Assembly (NCBI GenBank): GCA_001466705.2
Contig: LATX02000188.1
Span: 372,001 to 436,000, forward strand
DNA length: 64,000 bases
DNA from: Moniliophthora roreri
Lineage: Eukaryota > Basidiomycota > Agaricomycetes > Agaricales > Marasmiaceae
Direction of reading: 5' to 3'
Shown piece by piece: positions 1-11,316 of this stretch. The notes below the pieces were generated by a model. That model saw only the letters and a program-made list of their open reading frames with translations, was not told the origin of the DNA and did not search any database. Each line of letters starts with the position of its first letter. The stretch's first letter is position 1. The position numbers were made by a program, and so were the translations under genes.

Positions 1-132
1 TACAGGAACAGACAACAGGACTTTGACTTGTCAAGTATACGTATCACTGACACGAATAGGGATTGTATATTGGTAAAAACTATGTAATTATCGGGCTCAT
101 GCATGTAGTGAGCATTTGAGCATTCTATCGTG

Positions 133-325
133 TGTCGGAAATTTGCGGTCGGGCTTTTATGGATAACTTTATCCTGAAATCACCTTTTTTGGCTTAAAAG
201 CCTTTTTAAGGGTCCTTATAATGATGCCGATCGACTAAATAATGTACATTATAACGGCATTTAAGCCAAAAAAGGCGATTTCAGGATAAAGTTATCCATA
301 AAAGCCCGACCGCAAATTTCCGACA
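133..325. mobile_element. Foldback / MITE-like inverted-repeat element
   Basis: Two 66-nt arms (133-198 and 260-325) are reverse complements of each other with one mismatch (position 182). They enclose a 61-nt core that itself repeats the word ttataatg in opposite orientation. The outer ends are tgtcgg and ccgaca, and both are flanked by the dinucleotide TG, which could be a short target duplication. There is no coding capacity. The form fits a non-autonomous terminal-inverted-repeat element (MITE or snapback), but I cannot assign a superfamily. It lies about 420 bp upstream of the vip1-like start codon, so it could affect that promoter. Confidence 0.75.
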
Positions 326-743
326 TGTTGAATGACGGCGAAGTAAAGAGAGGCGTACCCGATCCCAGTATACTCCTTACTACAGAGTTCTAACCAGGCG
401 AGAGAATTAAACTTTTGCATCGCTGGTGCAAGGCCTGGACCCCTTGAAACATGTGAATACAGTTCAGGTTGAGATCGCGGACGCGGTCCTGAACCTGGGC
501 ATCCGGCGGGTTTTCCAGAATATGTATTGACATGCAGGAGCAATGTCAGTGCATGGCAGAGAATGAGCTTTCAGATACTTAAGGATTCGAATTCGAAGCT
601 ACGTTGTGCAGGTGACGTACAGTATGTGACAGAATGTGATACTGAAAAGGATATCGAGTCAGGCTGCGAATAAATGACGTCATGGCTATCCATGCATAAA
701 GGAAGCGCCTTTCCCTGGACTGGCCTCTTGAACCACAACCATC

Positions 744-1863
744 ATGTCCTCGCCTGTCCACGTCAGTATCTGCCTCTCTTTGTTGCACATCATAACTCAA
801 CTCGATTTTTTAGGTTTCTGGAATCAGCCCACAAACCACTGAAGATCATCTTCGGGACTTTTTCACGTATGCTTTCAGCTTGTCTCAAGATGGTAGAAAT
901 TTATTCAATCCACACTCTCAGGTTCTGTGGAAAGTGGGTTGGTCCTTGCTCCAAAAAGCCTTTCTAATTGATTCGTAGAATTCTCTCGATCGAGCACAAA
1001 GGAACTGAAGCAACGATTGTCTTTGAGAAAGCATCCGCTGCTAATACTGCGTTGATGGTGCGAAATAGAAACTCTTTTAAACTAGCTTCGATTATTGAAA
1101 GCTTGTGCAGCTCAATGGCGGGACTTTGGATGGTGCAACGTTGACAGTCACATCTGAAGTCACCCACGAAGACGAAGCGCATAAGGAGGATCACCATAAT
1201 GAACCCATTTCTCAGTCTGATAAACCCCGTGCCGGAAGTGCGTACGATTCTAATTTGCTGCTTTGGCTGAGCGTCGCTGATCAGTGACCCAATCACTTCA
1301 GTTGCAGCTGAATACCTTGCCAAAGGCTACAAACTCTCCGACAACATTCTCCAGCGCGCGATCGAGCTTGATCGTGAGTTCTGTCAAATTTGTTCGTGTT
1401 TACGTAACCGACTTCGGCGTCTACAGAAAAGCGCGGCATTTCTCAGCGTTTCCTGTCCTATATCCAGAGTATCGATACCTCTCTGGGTGCTCGAGCCCTA
1501 GGCCCCGAGAAAACGATCTCTGGTAAAGTGCAGGAAACGGTCAACGCTGCCACTCAACAAGCCAAGACCATTGACGAGCAGAAAGGCATTTCAAAGACCG
1601 CTGGAGATGTAAGTTAGTCTCTTATTCACTTGCGATAATGTCATTGATCCAGTTCTCGCAAGTACTACTCGAAAGCGTTGACATCTCCGTGGGGGCAGAC
1701 AGTGCTCAAGTACTACACCACGACCAGCAAGCAGGTTTTGGATATCCACGAGGAGGCAAAGAGAATTGCGGCGCATAGGGATACTCCAGCAGGAGCCCCT
1801 GAGACCCAGGGTTCTGGTGAAGCACCAAACCCCACTACCCAGGCAGCTCCTACTGTTGTTTGA
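744..1863 (+). CDS. vip1: Vip1-like RRM protein
   Basis: An RNA-recognition-motif protein resembling the fungal Vip1 family (named from fission yeast; molecular role poorly known). Eight exons join in phase: 744-761, 814-866, 922-933, 979-1057, 1111-1237, 1302-1373, 1427-1608 and 1663-1863, giving 247 residues. The N-terminal RRM begins MSSPVHVSGISPQTTEDHL, with the RNP-like pieces TFCGKI and EATIVFEKA and the conserved LNGGTLDGATLTV. The C-terminal half carries the family blocks IAAEYLAKGYKLSDN, GARALGPEKTISGKV, DEQKGISKTAGDYYSKAL and YYTTTSKQVLDIHEEA. Exon 3 is only 12 nt, and the last acceptor is AAG rather than CAG. Start and stop agree with the family. The gene looks intact, although no single reading frame covers more than a quarter of it. 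Confidence 0.88.
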
Positions 1864-2723
1864 ACGGGAACGTTCGCGTATATTGTTATCAAGTTTTTAT
1901 GTGTGAAACTGATATTCTTGTAGGATAGAAAGGTTGTAAATAATATACACCCCTACGTCCAAGGGCGTGAATTCTGTTCAGTGATTCTCATAGCACTCTC
2001 ATGTAACATGGGACATTATGCATTATGTGGCACATCAGTTGCCGGGATGCGGACCCCTATGCGGAAAGAAATAGACCCCGAATTACGACCCCACTCAAAA
2101 GTCCGTTTCTCTAATTAGTTTCCTCCGATGACTTTGCACACTTTCGCGAGATGTACATCTGCTTTTCGATGGATAAGAGCTGGACAGGCCGAGCGCAGGC
2201 CGCTGTGCACTGTTCTGGTGGTGCACTGCTAAATTACATACCCCGGATTTTTCAATTATCAGACCACGTGATACGAGGTGATACGCGGACCCAAAAGAGC
2301 AGGGATTGGAAATTTCCTTGATTAGATCCTTGCTTCAAGCTTCCACAATCCTATTCATTCATCTCCTGTTATACACGCAAGGAGAACACTCAAGCTACAC
2401 TCTCAATCACGCTCACTGAACTGTCCTGTACGGTGTTGCTAATCTGTCGAGTTCGAGGCAGCGTCGCGAACCCGTTTCGACCTCGTGGAAGTGGGTTGTA
2501 GAATACGTTTGGGTGGCTCTAGAACAAGTCAGGTACTCGTATATAGCGTCTGGTGAGCCCCTACGTTTTAACTGAAAGACTGCCTTACCTACACTGATCG
2601 CGCAGCGAAAGAGCCGTGGCGCGAACGAAAACCGATCTGTTAAGCGGGTTGCCAACTAGTGAGCACATTGCCATTCTTCTTGCTTTACAGGTCACTCTTC
2701 ACACTAGAACTTCTCAGGAGGCT
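1864..2723. other. Intergenic region and probable 5' leader
   Basis: No convincing gene lies here. The left part should hold the 3' end of the vip1-like transcript. The right part probably holds the promoter and 5' UTR of the next gene. A CACGTG box lies near 2266. A likely UTR intron ends with ttgctttacag just before 2691, and the first in-frame ATG that follows is at 2724. Short open frames on both strands show no recognisable motif. Confidence 0.4.
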
Positions 2724-3482
2724 ATGGAATATTCAACTCGCCATACATCTGCATCTTCCTCCAGGTCATCCATTGGTCCCATAGAAATACCTCTTTCTGC
2801 CAAAGCACGACGTTGTTCGCCTCATGCGCCCCATGCGTGTTCACCAACCACACCCTCACCGGACCTACTCTTTGAGATGTCACCCCTCGATTCACAAAAT
2901 TCACAATCATCATCTCCATCTTGTCGCTCATTTCATAGTACTCACTGGAGAGATAACGAGCTAGACAGTTTCATTATACCACCACAGGCACGGGTGCCTA
3001 GTAGACCTTCATCTCCTCAAACTCACCGTATCAATATCTCGTCGTCTTCTCTTTCCGAATCATTCGCATCGTCTCATGCCAAACATGCGCGTTTCCGCAA
3101 TTCAGTTAATAACACCCACAACATCGGTCTTGCTACCCCCAGTGCGATTACTGATTCCGTACCACCGACCACACCACCGATTATCAAAACGACAGCCATT
3201 CACAAAATTTGCGGCTTTAATCCTGACCCCGAAACCTTGCCAAAGACACCCGAATGTCATGATTTCGTACCACAAAAACGTATCTCCGCATTGACCATGT
3301 CCAACTCCTCTCGTCCGACACTGTCTCCTGCCTCTGGTTCTCCCGTAGTTTTACCATGGCTCTTACCGGGATCCAGGGATGACGACGAGGATTACTTATC
3401 GTGTGCGTCTCAGAGCTTTGATTTCAAGAAGTTCCTTCTCTATCGGTTAGATAAGGGAAGGATGCGAGGTATCAGGGCATAG
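2724..3482 (+). CDS. Hypothetical Ser/Pro-rich protein
   Basis: I do not recognise this protein. The open frame extends upstream to 2616, but the likely start is the ATG at 2724 (MEYSTRHTSASSSR), because a plausible 5'-UTR acceptor (ttacag) sits 33 nt before it. From there the product is 252 residues. It is dominated by Ser, Pro, Thr and His, with many SP/TP dipeptides, and looks intrinsically disordered. More ordered-looking words occur towards the end: HKICGFNPDPETLPKTPE, SPVVLPWLLPGSRDDDEDYL and SQSFDFKKFLLYRLDKG. That pattern suggests a phosphorylated regulatory or scaffold protein, which is inference only. No membrane segment, signal peptide or catalytic motif is visible. The 3' end could be extended by an unrecognised intron after FKKFLLYRL. 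Confidence 0.55.
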   Translation: MEYSTRHTSASSSRSSIGPIEIPLSAKARRCSPHAPHACSPTTPSPDLLFEMSPLDSQNSQSSSPSCRSFHSTHWRDNELDSFIIPPQARVPSRPSSPQTHRINISSSSLSESFASSHAKHARFRNSVNNTHNIGLATPSAITDSVPPTTPPIIKTTAIHKICGFNPDPETLPKTPECHDFVPQKRISALTMSNSSRPTLSPASGSPVVLPWLLPGSRDDDEDYLSCASQSFDFKKFLLYRLDKGRMRGIRA

Positions 3483-6259
3483 GTACGGGTCTGCGTTTCC
3501 ATATGGCACCTATTTTGCGACTGAATTCTGTTGTTTATAGTCTTCTTTGACCAAAAGCGAGTTTTTTCCGTGGCGGGCGCCTTACATTCACACCGTCTCC
3601 CTTTTTCATTTCTCTTGTCCATTGCATTCATTAGAGCAGCAGCATTGTCACAGCATCATCACTCATCACTGTATCAATTGTCGGTCACTTGTGCATATAC
3701 CTAGCTCGCGCGCGTCCGCCGCCGTGTTCTAATATCTATCGTATGTTCGTCCTTTTCTTTGGGATGTAATTATTTCATACGACTTTCGTGCATACTTTTA
3801 CTTCCATAGCATCGCATCGTATTCTTAGTCTTCTTCTATCACCCATTGCATACATACATAGACCAGCATTTAAAACCAAGCCTCCTAGATGTCATTGATA
3901 ACCTTGTAGAATCTGAATATAGAGATATGAACCCTCATGAAACCGGCGCTGGGTATATTTTAAGGACCTTGTGGTTGATTGGGTATCTACCAGAGGTCGA
4001 GTCGTCAAACAGGAGCGATGGTAATTACCCACAGGCAGATGCTGAACTGGCTCAACTGACACTGTCCAAAGCAGGTCACCCAGGTCCCAGAAGATGTGGT
4101 GATCGACACCACCCGCATCGCCAAAACTCTATCTGGTGATTCGCAATTTCGGAGGATCCACAAGTCTCAAGACCCCAGGTACCTGATCTGATTCTTTGCG
4201 CATCAGTCAGCTAACCACAGAATCAAATCAGGTTGGCGCGCTGGCTCGAGTTTGACAGGAAGGATCATTCAGGCAATGGCAGATTTGGCTACCACAATCA
4301 CTGCAAGGCGAAGTCGGAGATCAGGTGAGTTCCCAGCTTGCTTGCGCCTATAAGCTTGTCTGGAGAAAGATGATGAGGAGGGCGCTGAGCGCTGAGGGTT
4401 AAGGAGGACGGAGCCTTGGCGTGATGACTGCCTCTGACGTTGATATGATACCGCGGAACCACATAGCTTATAATCTGGGGCAATTCACATGAAGCGACCT
4501 GAAAGCTGTGACATGCAGTCTGCAATAGAGACTTAACATCCGTCTATTTTCTGTCCCGAATCCGATTAAAGAAACCGCTGTCTAAAACTTTGCGCAATTA
4601 ATCAGCTCAGAGTGCTATGTCATGAACACTTAGCCGACGTCTCAACTGTCAGGTCCACTGGTTTATGGCACCATAAAGCAGACTATGCAAGGACCGCAAG
4701 GCGAAGGAAGCCGTATTCCACAAGCTAGGATTGGAGTGTGAGATGATTAAGAGGTGCTTACTGCGTTTTTGGTGACCAAGAGCCGCTGTATGAGCGTATC
4801 TATCCGCGGATTGGCGAACTAGATGATGATACTTGGATGTTGAGATACCGCTGGAGATTCAGTAAGGAGAGAACAGCAGCTCAGCACCGTTGATCACAAG
4901 TCGATGCCGTTGGTATCCCTCTGCACCGCATCTTCTAGGAAGATATCTACTAGTGATTGTTGGAAGAAGCTCGAGACTATTGAATTCCAATTGAATTCTA
5001 TCAAGATCAACCATAGGATTCACCATATCTGTAACGATTTTCATTTGAGCTTGAGCATCGCAGAGAGTGAGCGCGCGTCTCTTCAGATGCCTGTGGTCAT
5101 GCGAATGAGAGTCGAGTTTCGTATATCAGGAAAAATCATAACCGTACTTACGGAAGTAGCACGGCTATTGGAATAGCAGCAGGGACGGAAAAGAGTCGGG
5201 TCAAGAAGCGATCAATAACGCTGGCAGCAACCGTATCGGTTTGGCCTACCGCCCATGTCCGTATTTCCCAGACGTTAGACATTTCCGAACGCCTGCGAAC
5301 CGCACGACGACATTTTCTGCCAAGGAGGTGAGAGGCCCATTATGAGTGACATGTCATATATTGTCAGGATGTACGGTGCGGCGCAGGACGCTGTACGATG
5401 GTGATAGGAGATCCGTAATGAGGTCCTGGTGGAATGGATGTAATAGAGAGAATGTTTGCCATCCCTGAATGTTGGAGTGAGAACCGTGGTGTGGTCATGT
5501 CGCCTAGGGTTAGCACCTAGTCAGAATCACTGTGCACTACATGGAAGCACCGTCCCTGTGCTTAGGCTGTTGGGAGACAATACAACAGGGCTTGTTACGT
5601 AGAGGACATATGCAAAAAAGTTGTGAGACTTCCAGAAAATGATTCGGGAGAATGACATCGATGAGCAGTCTGTTGACAGATGGTAGATGATCCCGAGTCG
5701 TGAGAAGGCGCTTGACCAAAGGATTGGTCTTTGTCAAGAAAAGAAGGATATTATAGCTATGGGCGATTGAAGACTTGCGAACGCAAGATGGAGCTTTGCA
5801 GAGCGATTCACTTATGAAATGGTTCAAGGCGGAAGTTCGTATCGAACGGGCAGTGCTCAGGAGTTCACAAAGAGGAGCTGAAAGCCGAGTTAATTCACCC
5901 TAGTGATTTATTTTTATGCAAGCATTTCTCGGCGGGGGTAGACAATCCAGAGTGGCCCGGCTTGGCCTGATCCAGAAGCAGACAGTGGACATCATCGATG
6001 CATCAATCCTGAGACTCGGTACATTGAGGACTTGATAATACCAGAGTACAGAGAATAAAGAGGAGAGTAAAGCCAACAAGGAGTTCAGGTCAGATCCGCG
6101 AAGTTCTGGGTCTCGAGAGGCAAGGCACAGGAAACGCACTACCCGACCCGAAAAACAAAGACAAACTCGAGTCTGGGGTCACGGTCACGTGAAGTTTGAG
6201 CTTGTTGATCCAACTTCGTAACTGCCATCACCAGCTATCACTGTCGAATCCAATTGTCG
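3483..6259. other. Gene-sparse stretch with broken frames
   Basis: I could not assemble any gene in these 2.8 kb. Several 60-140-residue open frames occur on both strands (for example 3846-4139, 4904-5176 on plus; 5537-5827, 5900-6139 on minus). None shows a known motif or joins to a neighbour through credible splice sites. Short gene-like stretches such as QVTQVPEDVVIDTTRIAK (about 4070-4125) may come from a decayed gene. The last 100 bp should hold the promoter of the Nud1/Cdc11-like gene; a CACGTG box is present near 6185. Confidence 0.35.
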
Positions 6260-9200
6260 ATGGCTGCTTCTCGTCCAGCCTGGCAAACGGACGAACTCGA
6301 GGACGAATGGATCGAAGAAGACCCCAGCGTTGCTCCAGATGACGATGAAGAGCACAATCATGGCGGCGACAACGACGACAACGAAGACGACTATCTGAAT
6401 GGCACCCGTTCTATATCATTCACTGCTCCTCTGGCCACTACTATTCACACTATCCAAGACATAACCGACACAAACCACTCTCCTGTTGCAGGCGGAACAT
6501 TTCTCGTTCATGAACAAATTCATAATGCACCATTAAACTTGTTGCCCAAGACTCCAGGTCGTAACAAGAAGGGCAACATTAAGGATTTTTTTAGTCCAAT
6601 GCCTTTGGAACGAATGTTCGAACCACCGTCACCCCCGCCTCCATCCAAGGAACCTCCATACATCATTCCTACCACGCCGTCCACCGATGGTGACGAAATC
6701 CTCGAGACAGATCTCCCGGGTATGGCCTCATTTGACGGTCGTAAACCGAGTCTCAACTGCCAGTTCACCTTCTCAGCACCAAGAGAACGTGAGCATTGGC
6801 TCACCCCAAATGCCATGCCCCAAGCTGAAAGCACACCTGGTCACCCAAATCTACCGAACACGGCACCCTCTACGGATCCACCGCTTCGTCTCTTCCAATT
6901 CCAATACGACACATTCACTCGAGACCATCTTTCGGCAATGGTTGACTCCATTGCCGTCAATGCAGGTCCGGGTTCTGGTACTACCAATTCACCGGCCAGT
7001 CTTAATAACGGGTTGTCCAGGGTTTCCGAGATTACGAGTGCCAATTTGAACGATGATTTTTCCCATCTTAGAAGCGCAAAACGGGTCAAGCTCAGTCCAA
7101 AGAGCGACTTTGGGGATTCCGGAGGGGATATGGCTGAGAGAGTCATTTCGGTGGCGCGACCGAGAATCTATGGAAAGGAGTATGTTGGAGCATCTCAGTC
7201 ACTCATGCAACAGATAAAAGAGGCGCGCGACTTCTCAACAATATCCACGGTAGTCAGTGTGCGAGATGAGCGGGAGGCATCGATATCAATGTCCAAGAGA
7301 GAAGCGGTGGGAAGCAGACCTACTAGCAAGCATGTCAACGGTATCTGTTTCTCCTCTCAGTCCACTCAGCCGATTAATGTAGTTTTAGACTCGGCCACGT
7401 CTTCGCTTCCTACACCCACCGTACAAGGGAAATATAGTTCCTCTCGGTTCCGTCAGCAAGCCGCAACATTAATGGCCCAGCTCAAAGATGATATGAGAGG
7501 GCAAAAGCGCATCTTCTCGGGGGAAAGCGAGTACTCTGCCTTCACACAACCGGATACGAGTAATCTCGCTGCTGGCGGTGGCTCAGATTTCTCTGGTCTC
7601 GCTAATGCTTTGCGCCAGTCAGATCGGAGGCGGATTAGTACCCGTATGAATTCGTCTCCAAATCCATCCTCACCTAGTCGAACCAGACCGAGACCGGACA
7701 CCACTAACTCTAAACAAGCATCGCTCCGACAACTTGGAGCCGGACGTCCAATAGCGACATCGACGCCAACCGACGCTGAATTGTCCCGCCGCCTATCTAC
7801 TCTATCTATTCAGAATCATGACCGACAAGTATCTTCTTCCTCATCTACATCATCCCAACGAGCAACCGCGACTATCCAATATACCCATACGGGAAGCGCA
7901 TTGGGACCTCAAGCAGTGCCGCCACCATCTTATCCTTCTTCTTCTATCCGTCACGCCACCACAGACGACCTAAACCGCTTTGTATCTTCAAGTACAACCG
8001 CCTCTGGAACAACGACACTAACATCTGGAAGTGTGCCCTCGTTCGTAAAACATGCTGGTCCCACGCAGATTCAGAAACAAATACGAACCATTGCACCAAG
8101 TGATGTCCCTAGTCTCCCGGAGAGAATGGGGAATATGATGTTTGATAGAGTTTTGATGAAGTGGGTCAAGAGTGCTGGTGAGGATTATTTGCCGCCGGGA
8201 GAGGTCAGCGAAGATCCATTTGGGGACATCGAGAGTTTGAGAGATGATTCAGCGAGGAGTAGGAGTTCTGCTACGGAGACCACTTTCGAAGAAGAGGATG
8301 AATCTATGGCTGTCGTTCCTCATGTGGAGTTGAGTCGGGTAGAGGAACACCCCGAATCCGAAGACGAAGAGGAGCTCGAGTTAACCAGCTTTGAGACGGA
8401 TGATCCTTCAGCAAGGGTAGTGGACGTCATGACCGGCATAGCCGACGATAGGACAACAGATTCGGAGGAAGGGCAGGATGAGCTAATAGCAGAAGTTGAG
8501 GATCCGGATGACTTCGTTGAGGTTCGACCAGAAGAGGAGACTGACGAAGACGATACAGTGTCAGTTGCGCCGCCGCCTGACGCCAATATTTCGCTAGCTT
8601 CGAATGCAGATCCTCCGTCATTGCCTGTGGTTCCACATGTCAATGACCCTGTCCCCGATACACCAAACCGTCCTGTCCCGACAGCATCTTCATCAATGTC
8701 AATACGATCTGCGTTGAAGGCACCGAGTGGCACGCCAAGGCAAAGCCCACGTTACCGAACCCCTCTGCACAGTTCCAAGCACAGACGGTCTGTAAGCTTT
8801 TCAGATGGGAAGCTAGATGGACCTATTCGTGGGCTGGGTAGGAACTCGGAGTCTGACGACGAAGCAGCAGAAAACACAGTACAGAAGGATAATACCGGGG
8901 TGCCTAGCGCAAGGAGCAAGAGAATCGCGGACATGATGGCTGCGTTGGAGGTGGACTCTGACTCACAGTCGGACAGTTCACCGTCAAAAGCGTCTTCACA
9001 CGCATCCGGAGGCGGTAGACCAGAAGAGCTGAAACCTCTGTCTAAGAGGCAATCACACTCGCAATCACAACCTAGTGCTTCCGTGGCAAGAAGTCCGCGT
9101 CGGGTGTTCTCTCGTTCCGAAGCTTTCAAGTCCCCAAATCGGACAAATAATGCGTCCATGAAGAATGCCAACGCAACGTTCTTGACAGAATGCTCGTTTG

Positions 9201-11066
9201 GCGTCACACATGATAGGCTGGTGCAAGTCCTTACTGACGTGGAACCTTTCGAACCGTATTGGGAGGAGATGCTGCGCGTAGATTTGAGTGGAAAGAATCT
9301 GGAAAGCGTGGTGAGGTTAAAAGAGTTTTGCCCATCATTGATTGAAGTTAAGATGTAAGTGTTGTTCTGAAACAGACATTTATTGTATTGATGTTGAGCC
9401 GACAGGAACAACAACATCCTCTCTTGGCTGAGCGGAGTGCCAGGAACAGTGCGAACAATGGCTGTTGCAGGCAATAAGTGAGTTCCTTAATGATTCGTGA
9501 TTGTAGAGGTTAATCCTTATATAATCTAACCGAATGATCAGTCTTACAGGACTTACTTCTTATCATCACCTACTTAACCTTGAGAATTTGGATATTAGTG
9601 GGAATGAGGTCGAGTCCCTGACGCGTCAGTTGGATAATATTATTTTCTTTTTCATGATTTACATTGCGCTTACTTCACAGAACTCTCCTGTCTTCGCCAC
9701 CTCCGGGAACTGAAAGCCGACGGTAACAAGGTTGCCAGTATTGATGGCCTCGAGAAGATGGATTCTTTGGTGAAAATCAGTTTACAGGGCAATGCTATCA
9801 GGAAGATTGACCTGGCGGCATGTCGATGGTGCGTTGTCCCTCCTTACCGTGCTTCGTTTATTTCCGAAACCATTCATTCCTTCATACCGGCGTCACTCCG
9901 ACTTGCGACTAATTTTTCCGGGTACAGGCACCGACTGGAGATGCTCAACCTGAGCCAGAATCGTTTAGAAAGCATAACAGAAGTAGCAACATTGTCTTCT
10001 TTGATTGCTTTAAACCTAGGTGAGTAAATTTTTTTTTAAGTTAGTATCTTGTTACGGATCAGTTGGACCGGCGTTGAATTGGAATGGTGTGCTAATGAAA
10101 GCTTGCATGTTATAGATAATAATTCACTATCGAGGGTCGATTTCGGCGGTGCCATGCCTCGGCTCAGAATTTTCCGGGCAAGTGGGAACCGATTGGTGAC
10201 GCTCAATGTGGCTTGGGTGGGGAACCTTAGGACGCTTTATTTGGACAACAATGCACTGACGAGGGTGGAGAGACTGGAAAGGTTGGCAAAGCTGGAGAAT
10301 CTGAGCGTAAGGAATCAGACCAAGGGATGGTGAGTCCTCCGTGAATCAAGTTGATTTTGACAGCTGAATTGATGTGTCGGTAAAGCCACTTGGTAGGACG
10401 CGATACGCGTGATGTCAGAAGACTTTATCTCTCAGGTAGGACAGGTCTTTTAACAACTCGAGAAAGCTAGGTTGACAATATATAATACACGTAGGAAACG
10501 CGCTCGGACAAGAGTTCTTGAGCGAGTCGTGTTACAATTTGGTGTATCTCGAATTGGCTGCATGCCGATTGACCAAGTTGCCGGATGGTCTCAAAGAGTT
10601 GATACCCAACGTGCGGGTCCTTAACTTGAATTATAATTTTCTAGAAGATGTGCGACCTCTGGAAGGGTTGGCGAGGTTGACGAAGCTGACGATTATCGGA
10701 TCTCGACTCAAAGGCACAAAAGCGATCATACGGCTTTTGCAGCGAATGCCGGACATTGAAATGTTGGACCTGAGGATGAACCCCTGTACGCTGGGATGGT
10801 ACTTGCCATTACTAGTGAAGGATGTCCCTGGGGCATTGCAGCCATCAGAAAAAAGCAAGAGCAACTCGTCTGCAAGTGCATGGCAAGAGCTGGATGTCAA
10901 GTTTCGACGGGACCTGCCGAACGAGTCGTATATTGGACGACTGGCTTACCGAGGACTGGTGATGGAGGCCTGCCCGCGAATACGGATGCTGGACGGATTA
11001 GAGGTGACGGGGAAGGAGAGAGAGAAGGCTGGCAAACTGCTTGTAGGGATACTTGGGAAAAGGTGA
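6260..11066 (+). CDS. cdc11: Nud1/Cdc11-like septation scaffold (LRR protein)
   Basis: A leucine-rich-repeat scaffold of the Nud1 (budding yeast) / Cdc11 (fission yeast) / centriolin family. These proteins anchor the mitotic-exit or septation-initiation network at the spindle pole body. The start is the ATG at 6260 (MAASRPAWQTDELEDEW). Eight exons join in phase: 6260-9354, 9406-9477, 9542-9624, 9681-9828, 9928-10019, 10116-10329, 10386-10435 and 10495-11066, giving 1441 residues. Residues 1 to about 1000 are acidic, Ser/Pro-rich and probably disordered, with many SP/TP sites, as in the family. The last 400 residues are LRRs: LRVDLSGKNLESVV, LENLDISGNEVESLT, LEMLNLSQNRLESIT, LRTLYLDNNALTRVE and VRRLYLSGNALGQEF. 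The C terminus (RNP-like loop PRIRMLDGLEVTGKER) is an LRR cap. Exon 7 uses an AAG acceptor. Identity rests on architecture, so a related LRR protein is possible. Confidence 0.8.
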
Positions 11067-11316
11067 GATGATCTGCGTGAACCAGACCGAACTGGTTTGG
11101 GCGGGTGCCTGGGCGAACTGGAGTGGCCCTGGTTGGGTTGCGGCTTGGGTAAATTTTTAATGTACCGAAAGCAGTAGGAGAGGAGCAATATAACCATAAA
11201 AGCAGAATTATGTAATAACCACATATGGATAGAAGGCGATCTTGCATCGTGATTTGTAGAGAGGGAGGATGTTAAATAGGTTTAAATAGGGTCTTTTTTT
11301 CCTAGTTTTGCCCTTG
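11067..11316. promoter_or_regulatory. Short spacer between cdc11-like and homeobox genes
   Basis: This 250-bp same-strand gap must hold both the 3' end of the upstream transcript and the promoter of the homeodomain gene. A T-rich tract (gtctttttttcctag, around 11290-11305) directly precedes the start codon and could be the end of a 5'-UTR intron. No other element is evident. Confidence 0.35.

Noticed and set aside
2400..2660. Minus-strand frame (80 codons) before the Ser/Pro-rich gene
   Set aside because: Overlaps the probable promoter and leader of the plus-strand gene and has no motif.
8320..8733. 137-codon minus-strand frame rich in Ser
   Set aside because: Antisense shadow of the acidic part of the Nud1/Cdc11-like exon; low-complexity Asp/Glu codons give Ser-rich antisense frames.
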